Shown here piece by piece: positions 5,406 through 13,493 of a DNA stretch of 16,325 bases. Source of the DNA: CANKHA01 sp034668825 (GTDB taxonomy: Bacteria; Pseudomonadota; Alphaproteobacteria; Rhizobiales; Xanthobacteraceae); the NCBI GenBank assembly GCA_034668825.1, contig JAXDOR010000103.1, forward strand, positions 1 to 16,325. Reading direction: 5' to 3'. The notes beneath the pieces were generated by a model. It searched no databases. It had not been told where the DNA came from and saw only the letters and a list, made by a program, of their open reading frames with translations. Both the position numbers and the translations under genes were made by a program. Position 1 is the first letter of the stretch; the number at the start of each line of letters is the position of its first letter.

Positions 5406-8400
5406 ATGCCGAAGCGAACCGACATCAAATCGATCCTGATCATCGGCGCCGGACCTATCGTCATCGGTCAGGCCTGCGAATTCGATTATTCCGGCACCCA
5501 AGCCTGCAAGGCGTTGAAGGCGGAAGGCTACCGCATCGTCCTGGTAAATTCGAACCCGGCGACGATCATGACCGACCCTGACCTCGCGCATGCCACTTAT
5601 ATCGAGCCGATCACGCCGGAGATCGTCGCCAAGATCATCGAGAAGGAACGCTACGTCCTTCCCGGCGGGTTTGCGTTGCTTCCCACCATGGGCGGGCAGA
5701 CCGCGCTGAATTGCGCGCTGTCGCTACGCAAAATGGGCACGCTGGAAAAGTTCGACGTCGAGATGATTGGCGCCGATGCCGATGCCATCGACATGGCCGA
5801 GGACCGCAAGCTGTTCCGCGAAGCCATGCAGCGGATCGGGCTGGAAACCCCGCGCTCGCATCAGATCAAGACGCTGCCGCAGGCGCTGGAAGCGCTCGAC
5901 GACATCGGCCTGCCGGCGATCATCCGCCCGTCGTTTACGCTCGGCGGCACCGGCGGCGGCATCGCCTATAACAAGGCCGAGTTCATCGAAATCGTCGAGC
6001 GCGGCATCGATGCCTCCCCCACCAACGAGGTTCTGATCGAAGCCTCGGTGCTGGGCTGGAAAGAATTCGAGATGGAGGTGGTGCGCGACAAAGCCGACAA
6101 TTGCATCATCGTCTGCTCGATCGAAAATCTCGACCCGATGGGCGTGCATACCGGGGATTCCATCACCGTCGCCCCGGCGCTGACATTGACCGACAAAGAA
6201 TACCAGATCATGCGCGACGCCTCGATCGCGGTGCTGCGCGAGATCGGCGTGGAGACCGGCGGCTCCAATGTGCAGTTCGCGGTCAATCCCGCGGACGGCC
6301 GCCTGGTCGTCATCGAGATGAATCCGCGGGTGTCGCGCTCCTCGGCGCTGGCGTCGAAAGCCACCGGCTTTCCCATTGCCAAGGTCGCCGCCAAGCTCGC
6401 GGTCGGCTACACGTTGGACGAAATTGCCAACGACATCACCGGCGGCGCGACGCCGGCCTCCTTCGAACCCACCATCGACTACGTGGTGACGAAAATCCCG
6501 CGTTTTGCCTTCGAGAAATTTCCCGGCGCCGAGCCGGTGCTGACGACCTCGATGAAATCGGTGGGCGAGGCCATGGCGATTGGCCGCACCTTCCAGGAAT
6601 CCCTGCAGAAGGCGTTGCGCTCCATGGAGACCGGTCTCACCGGCCTCGATGAGATCGCCATCGAAGGCGTCAGCGACGGCAGCCAACTGCGCCGCGCCGA
6701 GGACAAGAATGCGATCCGCGCCGCGCTCGGTACGCCGACCGCCGAGGGCATCCTCAAGATCGCGCAAGCCATGCGGCTCGGCATGACCGACGAATTGATT
6801 CACGGCGCCTGCAAGGTCGATCCGTGGTTCCTCGCCGAGATCCGCGGCATCGTCGAGATGGAAGCGCAGATCAAAGAGAAGGGTCTGCCGATAACGGCCA
6901 CTGCGTTCCGCCGGTTGAAGGCCATGGGCTTCTCCGATGCGCGTCTCGGCAAGCTCGTCGGGCTCGCGGCGGAAGAAGTGACCCAACGGCGTCACGCGTT
7001 GGGTGTGAGGCCGGTGTTCAAGCGTATCGACACCTGCGCCGCGGAGTTCGCTTCGCCGACGGCTTATATGTATTCAGCCTATGAGACGCCCTTCGCCGGC
7101 CGCGCCGCCGACGAGGCCGCGCCGTCGGACAAAAAGAAAGTCGTGATCCTGGGCGGCGGCCCCAACCGCATCGGCCAGGGTATCGAGTTCGACTATTGCT
7201 GCTGCCACGCCGCCTTCGCGCTGAAGGAGGCGGGCTACGAAACCATTATGATCAACTGCAATCCGGAGACTGTCTCCACCGACTATGATACCTCCGACCG
7301 GCTCTATTTCGAGCCGCTGACCGCCGAGGATGTCCTGGAGATTCTCGACGTCGAGCGCAGCAAAGGCACGCTGCATGGCGTCATCGTTCAGTTCGGCGGT
7401 CAGACGCCGCTCAAGCTCGCCGAGGCATTGGAACGGGCGAAGATTCCCATTCTCGGAACCTCACCCAATGCCATCGACCTCGCCGAGGATCGCGACCGCT
7501 TCAAGCATCTGCTTGATAAGCTGAAGCTGCGGCAGCCGCAGAACGGCATCGCCGCGAGCCCTGGCGAAGCGCGGAAAATCGCCGATACCATGGGCTATCC
7601 CGTTGTCATCCGCCCCTCTTATGTGCTCGGCGGCCGCGGCATGGAAATCGTGCACGATGCGCCGCAGTTCGACCGCTACATCGCCCGCCTCGCCACCACG
7701 CTTGATGGTCCTTCGGAGCTGGTTGTCTCCGCTAAGCGCCCGCTCCTGATCGACCGCTATCTCTCCGACGCCATCGAGGTCGACGTCGATTGCCTGTGCG
7801 ACGGCAAAGACACCTATGTCGCCGGCATCATGGAGCATATCGAGGAAGCCGGCATTCATTCCGGCGACAGCGCCTGCTCGCTGCCCCCGCATTCGCTGAC
7901 GCCGCAAGTCATTGCCGAGCTGGAACGGCAAACCCGCGCGCTGGCGCTGGCGCTCAATGTCGGCGGGCTGATGAATGTGCAATATGCCATCAAGGACGGC
8001 GATATCTACGTGCTCGAAGTCAATCCGCGCGCGTCGCGCACGGTGCCCTTCGTCGCCAAGGTGACGGGCCTGCCGATTGCCAAGATCGCGGCGCGCATCA
8101 TGGCCGGCGAAACCCTCGCAAGCTTTAATCTAAAGCACACGCATTTCGATCACATCGGCGTCAAGGAAGCGGTATTCCCCTTCGCGCGCTTCCCCGGTGT
8201 CGACACCGTACTTGGGCCGGAGATGAAATCGACCGGCGAGGTCATGGGGCTGGACCGCTCGTTCGAGATCGCCTTTGTCAAAAGCCAGATCGGCGGCGGC
8301 TCGCGGTTGCCGAAGACGGGGACCGTCTTCATTTCGGTTCGCGACAGCGACAAGCCGCGCATCCTCGATACCGCGAGGCTGCTCCGCGGCCTCGGCTTCA

Positions 8401-8720
8401 AAGTGATCGCCACGTCGGGCACTCAGCGTTTCCTGACGGACAACGGCATTGAGGCGGAAAAAATCAACAAAGTCGCGGAGGGGCGGCCCCACATCGTCGA
8501 CGCCATCAAGAACGGCGGGGTCCAGCTTGTCTACAACACCACCGAGGGCGCCACGTCGCTGGCCGACTCCCGCTCCTTGAGGCGGGCAGCCCTCTTGCAT
8601 AAAGTGCCGTACTACACCACTCTTTCCGGAGCCGTGGCGGCGGCGCAGGGCATTAAGGCCTATCTCGGGGGCGACCTAGAGGTCCGTACGCTGCAAAGCT
8701 ATTTCACCGAGCAGGCCTGA
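5406..8720 (+). CDS. carB: Carbamoyl-phosphate synthase large subunit
   Basis: CarB makes carbamoyl phosphate from bicarbonate, two ATP and ammonia supplied by CarA, for pyrimidine and arginine synthesis. The 1104-residue protein is close to the family length (E. coli 1073). The N-terminal half opens with ILIIGAGPIVIGQACEFDYS and contains the first ATP-grasp domain (about residues 130-335, with RPSFTLGGTGGG and VIEMNPRVSRSSALASKATG). An oligomerisation domain follows. The second half begins near residue 577 (VVILGGGPNRIGQGIEFDYC), with the second ATP-grasp domain (RPSYVLGGRGM, VLEVNPRASRTVPFVAKVTG). The allosteric MGS-like domain starts near residue 969 and includes VIATSGTQRFL and VYNTTEG. 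The ATG at 5406 is chosen over a GTG at 5370 because it has GGAAGGAG just upstream and gives the expected MPKRTDIKSILIIGAGP start. greA follows 229 bases downstream. Confidence 0.98.
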   Translation: MPKRTDIKSILIIGAGPIVIGQACEFDYSGTQACKALKAEGYRIVLVNSNPATIMTDPDLAHATYIEPITPEIVAKIIEKERYVLPGGFALLPTMGGQTALNCALSLRKMGTLEKFDVEMIGADADAIDMAEDRKLFREAMQRIGLETPRSHQIKTLPQALEALDDIGLPAIIRPSFTLGGTGGGIAYNKAEFIEIVERGIDASPTNEVLIEASVLGWKEFEMEVVRDKADNCIIVCSIENLDPMGVHTGDSITVAPALTLTDKEYQIMRDASIAVLREIGVETGGSNVQFAVNPADGRLVVIEMNPRVSRSSALASKATGFPIAKVAAKLAVGYTLDEIANDITGGATPASFEPTIDYVVTKIPRFAFEKFPGAEPVLTTSMKSVGEAMAIGRTFQESLQKALRSMETGLTGLDEIAIEGVSDGSQLRRAEDKNAIRAALGTPTAEGILKIAQAMRLGMTDELIHGACKVDPWFLAEIRGIVEMEAQIKEKGLPITATAFRRLKAMGFSDARLGKLVGLAAEEVTQRRHALGVRPVFKRIDTCAAEFASPTAYMYSAYETPFAGRAADEAAPSDKKKVVILGGGPNRIGQGIEFDYCCCHAAFALKEAGYETIMINCNPETVSTDYDTSDRLYFEPLTAEDVLEILDVERSKGTLHGVIVQFGGQTPLKLAEALERAKIPILGTSPNAIDLAEDRDRFKHLLDKLKLRQPQNGIAASPGEARKIADTMGYPVVIRPSYVLGGRGMEIVHDAPQFDRYIARLATTLDGPSELVVSAKRPLLIDRYLSDAIEVDVDCLCDGKDTYVAGIMEHIEEAGIHSGDSACSLPPHSLTPQVIAELERQTRALALALNVGGLMNVQYAIKDGDIYVLEVNPRASRTVPFVAKVTGLPIAKIAARIMAGETLASFNLKHTHFDHIGVKEAVFPFARFPGVDTVLGPEMKSTGEVMGLDRSFEIAFVKSQIGGGSRLPKTGTVFISVRDSDKPRILDTARLLRGLGFKVIATSGTQRFLTDNGIEAEKINKVAEGRPHIVDAIKNGGVQLVYNTTEGATSLADSRSLRRAALLHKVPYYTTLSGAVAAAQGIKAYLGGDLEVRTLQSYFTEQA

Positions 8721-8764
8721 AGGATAGTGGGCCGGTTCCGAGGGGACGGCGCGAGTTAGCAGAG

Positions 8765-8814
8765 AGTTCCGCCTCGCCGTGCCGAAGGATTTCGGCCGGT
8801 GATTGGAACTTTTT
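8765..8814 (+). terminator. Possible carB terminator / greA leader attenuator
   Basis: AGTTCC (8765-8770) pairs with GGAACT (8805-8810), enclosing the GCCGAA/TTCGGC hairpin, and the stem runs directly into TTTTT (8810-8814). The outer stem has only six pairs and the loop is large, so this is a modest terminator. It would end carB transcription or act early in a read-through transcript into greA. Confidence 0.35.
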
Positions 8815-8827
8815 GGTTTGCCGGTTG

Positions 8828-8866
8828 TAATACGAATTCCAACGGAAGTTCCGAGGAGTCGTATTA
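8828..8866 (+). promoter_or_regulatory. Inverted repeat flanking a strong ribosome-binding site in the greA leader
   Basis: TAATACGA (8828-8835) and TCGTATTA (8859-8866) are a perfect 8-base inverted repeat. Between them sits GAGGAG (8853-8858), and the ATG at 8866-8868 lies 7 bases after it. The 3' arm fills the whole spacing between ribosome-binding site and ATG and includes the A of the start codon. As RNA the fold would block initiation there; as DNA it could be an operator. Both readings are inference. Confidence 0.4.
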
Positions 8867-8949
8867 TGATCGGGTTGGAAGCTAGGTGGCCGGCTGCCTC
8901 ATCGCCAATCAGGCCGGGCATGGCCAACCGATCGAAGGACGGTAAGTTG

Positions 8950-9423
8950 ATGGACAAGATTCCGATGACCGACGCGGGCTATTCCGCGCTGGAAAAGGAG
9001 TTGAAGCACCGCCAGCAGGTGGAGCGGCCCCGTATCATTCAGCAGATCACCGACGCGCGCACGCACGGCGACCTGTCGGAGAATGCCGAGTATCACGCCG
9101 CCAAGGAGCAGCAGTCGCATAACGAAGGCCGCATCGCCGAGCTTGAGGACAAGCTCGCGCGCGCCGATGTCATTGATGTCTCCAAGCTGTCCGGGACCAC
9201 TGTGAAGTTCGGCGCCACCGTGACCTTGGTCGACGAGGATACCGACAAGAAGCAGGTGTGGCAGATCGTCGGCGAACCGGAGGCCGACGCCAAGTCCGGC
9301 AAGATCTCGATCACCTCGCCGCTGGCGCGCGCGCTCATCGGCAAAGCCAAGGGCGCGCAGGTCGAGGTCGTCACTCCTGGCGGCGCCCGGGCCTATGAGG
9401 TGAAGAAGGTCGAGTGGCGGTGA
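8950..9423 (+). CDS. greA: Transcription elongation factor GreA
   Basis: GreA enters the secondary channel of RNA polymerase and triggers cleavage of backtracked RNA so that stalled elongation can resume. The 157-residue length is standard. The N-terminal coiled coil spans about residues 8-75, with the conserved tip acidic residues Asp41 and Glu44 in GDLSENAEYHAAKE. The C-terminal FKBP-like domain covers roughly 80-157 (GATVTLVDEDTDKKQVWQIVG, ISITSPLARALIGKAKGAQVEV). The ATG at 8950 is chosen because MDKIPMTDAGYSALEKEL is the family N-terminus; an AAGGA lies 10 bases upstream, which is slightly far. An in-frame ATG at 8866 with a better ribosome-binding site would add 28 residues. The gene follows carB and ends 7 bases from the convergent DUF3857 gene. 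Confidence 0.97.
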   Translation: MDKIPMTDAGYSALEKELKHRQQVERPRIIQQITDARTHGDLSENAEYHAAKEQQSHNEGRIAELEDKLARADVIDVSKLSGTTVKFGATVTLVDEDTDKKQVWQIVGEPEADAKSGKISITSPLARALIGKAKGAQVEVVTPGGARAYEVKKVEWR

Positions 9424-9430
9424 GCCGGAG

Positions 9431-11464
9431 CTAGTCCAAGGTCGGCTGTTCGATTTCGCCGGCCTTCGCTGAGGGCGCTACTCGCCTCGGCGCCACGCCG
9501 CCTTCCGCGCTGGGAGCGTCACTGGGTTTGTTCTTCGACCCTTCCTTCGGGAAATTCATCCGGAACGAAAGGCTCATGGCAACCTCTTTCAGAGGACCGG
9601 CAACGGCGTTCTCCAGTTCCGGCGCACAGACCTGACCCGGAACGCGGGAGACGAATTCACGGCTGATCTTCAGCGTCCGGCCCTCGAGCCGGAAGTCCGA
9701 CACATAGCTGAACACGTCGGTCTTGACCGTGCGGCCGCCTTTGATTTGCTTTGGCAGCGGCACGCCGTCCGCGAAGTCCACGGCGATTTCTTCAACCTGG
9801 CGTCCGGCATAACAACTAAACGGCTGAACGCGTCCGGCATGACGCGTGCCAAATAGAAAATTACCGGGTCGCCGGCTCACGGGTAAACCGTAGGGGATCA
9901 CCACCGGCATCCCGCTCGTCAGCTTCAACGGTTCGCTTAAGGTGAAGCGGCCTTTGATGACATAAGATTGGTCAAGCGCCGAAATGGGTCCAATTTCGAA
10001 ACGGCCTTTGCCGGGCGTGTTGTAGCCGCGAAGCACTTTCTCCGCCGAACTTTCAAGGCCAGCATTTTGGAAGCCGACGGCAAGCATCCGCGCTGCGATG
10101 GCAAACATTCCGGTGGCGGTCTGTTCGGTTTCGCCGGTCACCGTGCCGTCAGCGGCTACCGTCATGTGCGTGCGGCTGGTCGAACTATGGTGGTCGGACG
10201 ACGCCGCCGGCGTGCGCGCGCGGTAGGCTCCCTTTTCCGAGGCATGCACCACCGGTTTGTCATAAGTCCCCGACGCCAGCACGCCGAAAGCCGCCGCGGA
10301 TACGGTGGGGTCGTCGTAGGTGCCGAACTCGGGCAGGTAAAGGATGACGTGGTTGATGTAGCCCATGGTGGGGGGCTCCGGCAGCGTATAGCTCGGGCCG
10401 GCACTGATCAGCACGTGCTCGCTGGCGATGCCTTTGGCCGCTAGGAGCGCCGACATCAGCGTCGCGTGATCCTTGCAGTCGCCATACTTATTCTTGAGCA
10501 CGCTCTCCGCCGGATTGGGGACGACGCGGCTGCTGCCAAGCGAGACGGCTACATAGCGGATGTTGGTCTTGACCCAGCGATCGATCGCGACCGCCTGAGC
10601 ACGGCGGTCGTCCAGGCCTTTGGTGACGGTTTCCGCAAGCGTCTGGATTTCCGGCGTTACCCGGGCCTGCGGCGCCGCGGCCTGCCAATAGCTCCGGCCT
10701 TGGTCTTCGTAACTCTGGAATGTGGAAATCAGCACTCGGGGATCGCGATCAAACGGCGATGTCGCGCCAAGCTCGGCGGCAATGCGCGGCTGTGAATGAT
10801 AGAGAATGGTGTGGCGCGTTATGTTTGCTTCGTTCGTCACCTGATGATCGAGGCCCGGCCCATAAACGCCAACCTTCAGCGGCATATCCGCGGGAGCAGC
10901 AATATGCACAGCGGAATCGGCGACGGCGACGCTGCGGGAGAACAGAATGTGATACATGAAGTTATCGGGAAATAGGTCGCTTCTCACCGTCAGCTTTGAA
11001 GTCAGGACGGTCGTATCGCCGACAGCTAAATCCGGGAAAATCACTGTCCGCAGCTTTATGTCTCGGATGTACTTGGCGTTGAGGCCGGAGGCGGCATCGC
11101 GCGTGATGATCGTTGCGGGATCTACTGCGATCTTGCGGCCGTCTTTCTTCTGCGTATAGGCCTCGAGAATCTCGAGGGTCTGCATGCCCTCGATGACGGC
11201 CAAGGTTTGCTGGCCGACTCCCTGAACGCCGCCCTCGGAAAGAACCGTGACGCGGGTCGTTTGCGTTTTGACCGCTGTGCGATCCGCGGCCATCGCAAGA
11301 TCGATGTCGTAAGCAATGGACCAGGAGGTGTTGTCTCCCTGAGCGGGTGCCGCGGCGTCCGGCAGCGCCGCATCCTGCGCCCAAGCAAACACCGGCATTA
11401 AAAGAGCAACGATGGCCGTTATCGATCCCGCCAAGCCGCGAAGCCGTGTCGGTCGGTCCCCCAT
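9431..11464 (-). CDS. Exported DUF3857 and transglutaminase-like domain protein
   Basis: A 677-residue protein with a signal peptide (LAGSITAIVALLMPVFAWAQ, probable cleavage after Ala29), so likely periplasmic. Residues about 45-210 fit DUF3857, including VIEGMQTLEILEAYT, RDIKLRTVIFPDLAVGDT and PDNFMYHILFSRS. A transglutaminase-like cysteine protease fold follows at about 260-390, with an intact Cys-His-Asp triad: Cys330 in YGDCKDHATLM, His372 in INHVILYLP and Asp385 in YDDPT. The C-terminal part (about 420-640) is an unnamed beta-rich region, and the last ~35 residues are a low-complexity Pro/Ala/Ser/Lys tail. The physiological role of this family is unknown; a protease or peptide-crosslinking activity is suggested by the triad only. 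The ATG at 11464 has GGGGGAGGA upstream. It follows the amidohydrolase gene on the same strand with a 105-base gap, so it may have its own promoter. Confidence 0.85.
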   Translation of the reverse strand: MGDRPTRLRGLAGSITAIVALLMPVFAWAQDAALPDAAAPAQGDNTSWSIAYDIDLAMAADRTAVKTQTTRVTVLSEGGVQGVGQQTLAVIEGMQTLEILEAYTQKKDGRKIAVDPATIITRDAASGLNAKYIRDIKLRTVIFPDLAVGDTTVLTSKLTVRSDLFPDNFMYHILFSRSVAVADSAVHIAAPADMPLKVGVYGPGLDHQVTNEANITRHTILYHSQPRIAAELGATSPFDRDPRVLISTFQSYEDQGRSYWQAAAPQARVTPEIQTLAETVTKGLDDRRAQAVAIDRWVKTNIRYVAVSLGSSRVVPNPAESVLKNKYGDCKDHATLMSALLAAKGIASEHVLISAGPSYTLPEPPTMGYINHVILYLPEFGTYDDPTVSAAAFGVLASGTYDKPVVHASEKGAYRARTPAASSDHHSSTSRTHMTVAADGTVTGETEQTATGMFAIAARMLAVGFQNAGLESSAEKVLRGYNTPGKGRFEIGPISALDQSYVIKGRFTLSEPLKLTSGMPVVIPYGLPVSRRPGNFLFGTRHAGRVQPFSCYAGRQVEEIAVDFADGVPLPKQIKGGRTVKTDVFSYVSDFRLEGRTLKISREFVSRVPGQVCAPELENAVAGPLKEVAMSLSFRMNFPKEGSKNKPSDAPSAEGGVAPRRVAPSAKAGEIEQPTLD

Positions 11465-11569
11465 GACATCCTCCCCCAGCGCGAAGCGGCGGACATGCCG
11501 CCAGAGCTTCAAGGCGGGATCATGGCAACTATGCCGGGCATTTGAAAGAAACAAACTACAGGCGCGAGC

Positions 11570-12961
11570 TTATTTCGGCCCTTTGGAGACGAGTTTGCCT
11601 GCCTGCATGACCCACTGGATGCTGCGCGTATTGCTAATGTTGACGAGCGGATTCGCCGCAAGCAGCACCAGATCCGCATTCCTCCCCGCTTCAATCAGGC
11701 CGACTTCGTCGGACTTCAGCGCCTTGGCCGCGTTGGCGCCGGTCATGGCCAGCACCTCGGCGGGCGGAAAGCCGGCAGCGGCGAGCAACTCGAACTCCTG
11801 ATGCAGACTTTCTCCCGGGATCACCCAAGGATTGGTCAGGTCGGTCCCGGTGGTGAGCAACACGCCCGCCTCTCGCATCATGCGCAAAAACGCTTGCAGC
11901 TTCGGATAGGCGGCATTCCAGCGCCGGTAATCTTCCAGCGTCCAGTCCGATGTGGCGTCCGGACAATTGATCCAATCCTGATGTAATTCAGGTATTACGT
12001 CGACGAAGGCGTCCGCCGCATAGCGCCCGCCGTTCGGCGCGGCAAACTTGGTGTCGTAGGCGACGAGCGTCGGATCGACGGAAATGCCGTGGGCGGCAAC
12101 CTCGCGCACCATGTCGCGGACCTCGCGCGAGTCGAGGCCAAGCAATTCCAGCCAATCGATCCGGGCACGGAACGGGCCGACGATTGCTCCATATTTGCGG
12201 ATGGCCGCGCCATAGGCGCTGCGATGCTCCGGCGTCAGCGTCTTCGGCGACCAATCGACCGCATGGGTGAGATAATCGATGCCCAAGCGAGCCGCCTCCA
12301 GCCACGACGTGCGGCCGAGATGGCCGATCACGGGGATGCCGTGGGCGTGCGCCTCGTCGATCACCGTCGCCACCGCCTGCGGGGAAAGCGCCGCATAGAC
12401 CTTGAAATAGTCAGGACGGTACGGGAGCGCGTCGCGAACGACTTTGCGAAGCTGCGCGTCATTAAGCTTGGCATCGTTGATGAGTTCAGCAGAGGCAAAC
12501 GCATGCGGCCCACGCAGCCGGCCGGCATTGAGATCATCGCGCATGGCCAAGCCGGCGATCGTCGGCGTCGCCGGGCTGCGCACCGTGGTGATGCCGAAAT
12601 CCAGCAGCGTTGAGATCATCTTCTCCGAAACGGCGCGGTCGAAATACGGCGGCGCGCCATCGCGCCCGCAGCGCGGGAACATCAAATGCGCGTGCATGTC
12701 GATGAAGCCCGGAACGAGATAGCCACCGCCGCCATCGATCATCACCGCACCGGCTGGCGGCGGGCCGTCGCTTGGGCGGACGCTTTCGATCCGCTCGCCG
12801 CGAATGATGACCCTACCGGGCACCGGCGGCCCGCCGCGCCCGTCAAGAATATTTACGTTGGTGATGATCGTCGGTGGACGCGGTTCTTGGGCTAGCGCGA
12901 GCCCTGCGCAGACCATCAGCGCCGACGTCAGTGCATAAAGGCTGCGTCCGCGATTTATCAT
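11570..12961 (-). CDS. Exported metal-dependent amidohydrolase family protein
   Basis: A 463-residue protein with a signal peptide (SLYALTSALMVCAGLALAQE, cleavage near Ala24). It belongs to the amidohydrolase superfamily (imidazolonepropionase/prolidase-like group, COG1228). The metal site is complete: His90 and His92 in DMHAHLMF, Lys187 in DYFKVYA (the usual carboxylated lysine), His214 in IGHLGRT, His233 in LTHAVDW and Asp374 in TTGTDLTNPW. The small beta-sandwich domain is split between the N-terminus (NVNILDGRGGPPVPGRVIIRGERI) and the C-terminus (ADLVLLAANPL). Such enzymes hydrolyse amide, ester or cyclic bonds; the substrate here is unknown. The ATG at 12961 gives the signal peptide start, but its ribosome-binding site is weak. 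It begins 10 bases after the VOC gene stop and is the third gene of the operon. Confidence 0.88.
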   Translation of the reverse strand: MINRGRSLYALTSALMVCAGLALAQEPRPPTIITNVNILDGRGGPPVPGRVIIRGERIESVRPSDGPPPAGAVMIDGGGGYLVPGFIDMHAHLMFPRCGRDGAPPYFDRAVSEKMISTLLDFGITTVRSPATPTIAGLAMRDDLNAGRLRGPHAFASAELINDAKLNDAQLRKVVRDALPYRPDYFKVYAALSPQAVATVIDEAHAHGIPVIGHLGRTSWLEAARLGIDYLTHAVDWSPKTLTPEHRSAYGAAIRKYGAIVGPFRARIDWLELLGLDSREVRDMVREVAAHGISVDPTLVAYDTKFAAPNGGRYAADAFVDVIPELHQDWINCPDATSDWTLEDYRRWNAAYPKLQAFLRMMREAGVLLTTGTDLTNPWVIPGESLHQEFELLAAAGFPPAEVLAMTGANAAKALKSDEVGLIEAGRNADLVLLAANPLVNISNTRSIQWVMQAGKLVSKGPK

Positions 12962-12971
12962 GGCTCGCCGA

Positions 12972-13493
12972 TTATTTTTCGGAAACGCTACCCTGCAGAT
13001 GCGTCTTGGCGCGCCGTTCACGACCTTCATAAGCGGGCGCGGCGACATCGCCGATGCCTTGGAAATCAATGAACTCGATGGCGTTGCCGTCGGGATCGTG
13101 AAAATACAGATGCCGGCCGGTGAAGCTGCGGTGCCCCCTGTCCTCGTAGAGCAGCACCTCGACGCCGCTGGCTTCCAAATGCGCCACCGCCGCGTCGAAA
13201 TCTGCCGTCGTCACGACGAAGGCATGATGGATCAGCGTATCCTTGTCTCTGTTTGGTGCCGTATGGTAGCCGTTGCGCGACAGCACGAAATAATCCTCGC
13301 CGCAGCGCATGAAAACGGTGGAGTCGTTCTGCCGCCAATAGGTGCAGCCGACCACATCTTCGTAAAAGCGCCGCGAGCGTTCGAGATCGGTCACCCCGAT
13401 GGTGAAATGCAAAATCCCGGTCGGCTGCACGCGCCTCGCCGCGGCCGGACGAATCGCGGCGTCCTTTAGCGCGGGGCTTTTGAATCCGCTCAT
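12972..13493 (-). CDS. VOC (glyoxalase/dioxygenase-fold) family protein
   Basis: A 173-residue single VOC module of paired beta-alpha-beta-beta-beta units. The first unit opens with GILHFTIGVTDLERSRRFYED and the second with IHHAFVVTTADFDAAVAHLE, ending in the family signature GRHLYFHDPDGNAIEFIDF. Probable metal ligands are His29, His90 and Glu140. Family members are glyoxalases, extradiol dioxygenases, epimerases or thiol transferases; the reaction here cannot be told, but within a catabolic-looking operon a ring-cleaving or isomerising step is possible. The N-terminal ~22 residues are a charged extension, and the C-terminal ~25 residues are basic and probably disordered. The ATG at 13493 overlaps the TGA of the upstream binding-protein gene as ATGA, so translation is coupled. 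Confidence 0.88.
   Translation of the reverse strand: MSGFKSPALKDAAIRPAAARRVQPTGILHFTIGVTDLERSRRFYEDVVGCTYWRQNDSTVFMRCGEDYFVLSRNGYHTAPNRDKDTLIHHAFVVTTADFDAAVAHLEASGVEVLLYEDRGHRSFTGRHLYFHDPDGNAIEFIDFQGIGDVAAPAYEGRERRAKTHLQGSVSEK

Larger units (their letters stand above)
8721..8949 (+). promoter_or_regulatory. carB-greA intergenic region / greA leader with competing inverted repeats
   Basis: The 229 bases before the usual GreA start contain AGTTCC (8765-8770), a GCCGAA(GGAT)TTCGGC hairpin (8781-8796), GGAACTT (8805-8811), AAGTTCC (8846-8852) and the pair TAATACGA (8828-8835) / TCGTATTA (8859-8866). GGAACT can pair either back to 8765-8770 or forward to 8846-8852, so two folds exclude each other. 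Part of the region is also open in the greA frame from an ATG at 8866. A TTGGAA at 8803 and TAATAC at 8828 are weakly promoter-like but spaced about 19 bases apart. Confidence 0.45.

Noticed and set aside
5724..6995. A 423-codon open frame on the minus strand inside carB
   Set aside because: It is a shadow of a highly conserved coding gene in GC-rich DNA, with a His/Arg/Gly/Asp-rich composition typical of such frames and no recognisable domain.
8803..8833. Possible sigma-70 promoter for greA (TTGGAA and TAATAC)
   Set aside because: The spacing is about 19 bases and the match is poor; TAATAC is part of the inverted repeat, so the similarity may be chance.
8853..8866. Minus-strand TAATACGACTC resembling the start of a T7-type phage promoter
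   Set aside because: Only the first 11 bases match; the initiation part (ACTATAG) is absent and no phage genes are nearby. The match is explained by the TAATACGA/TCGTATTA inverted repeat.
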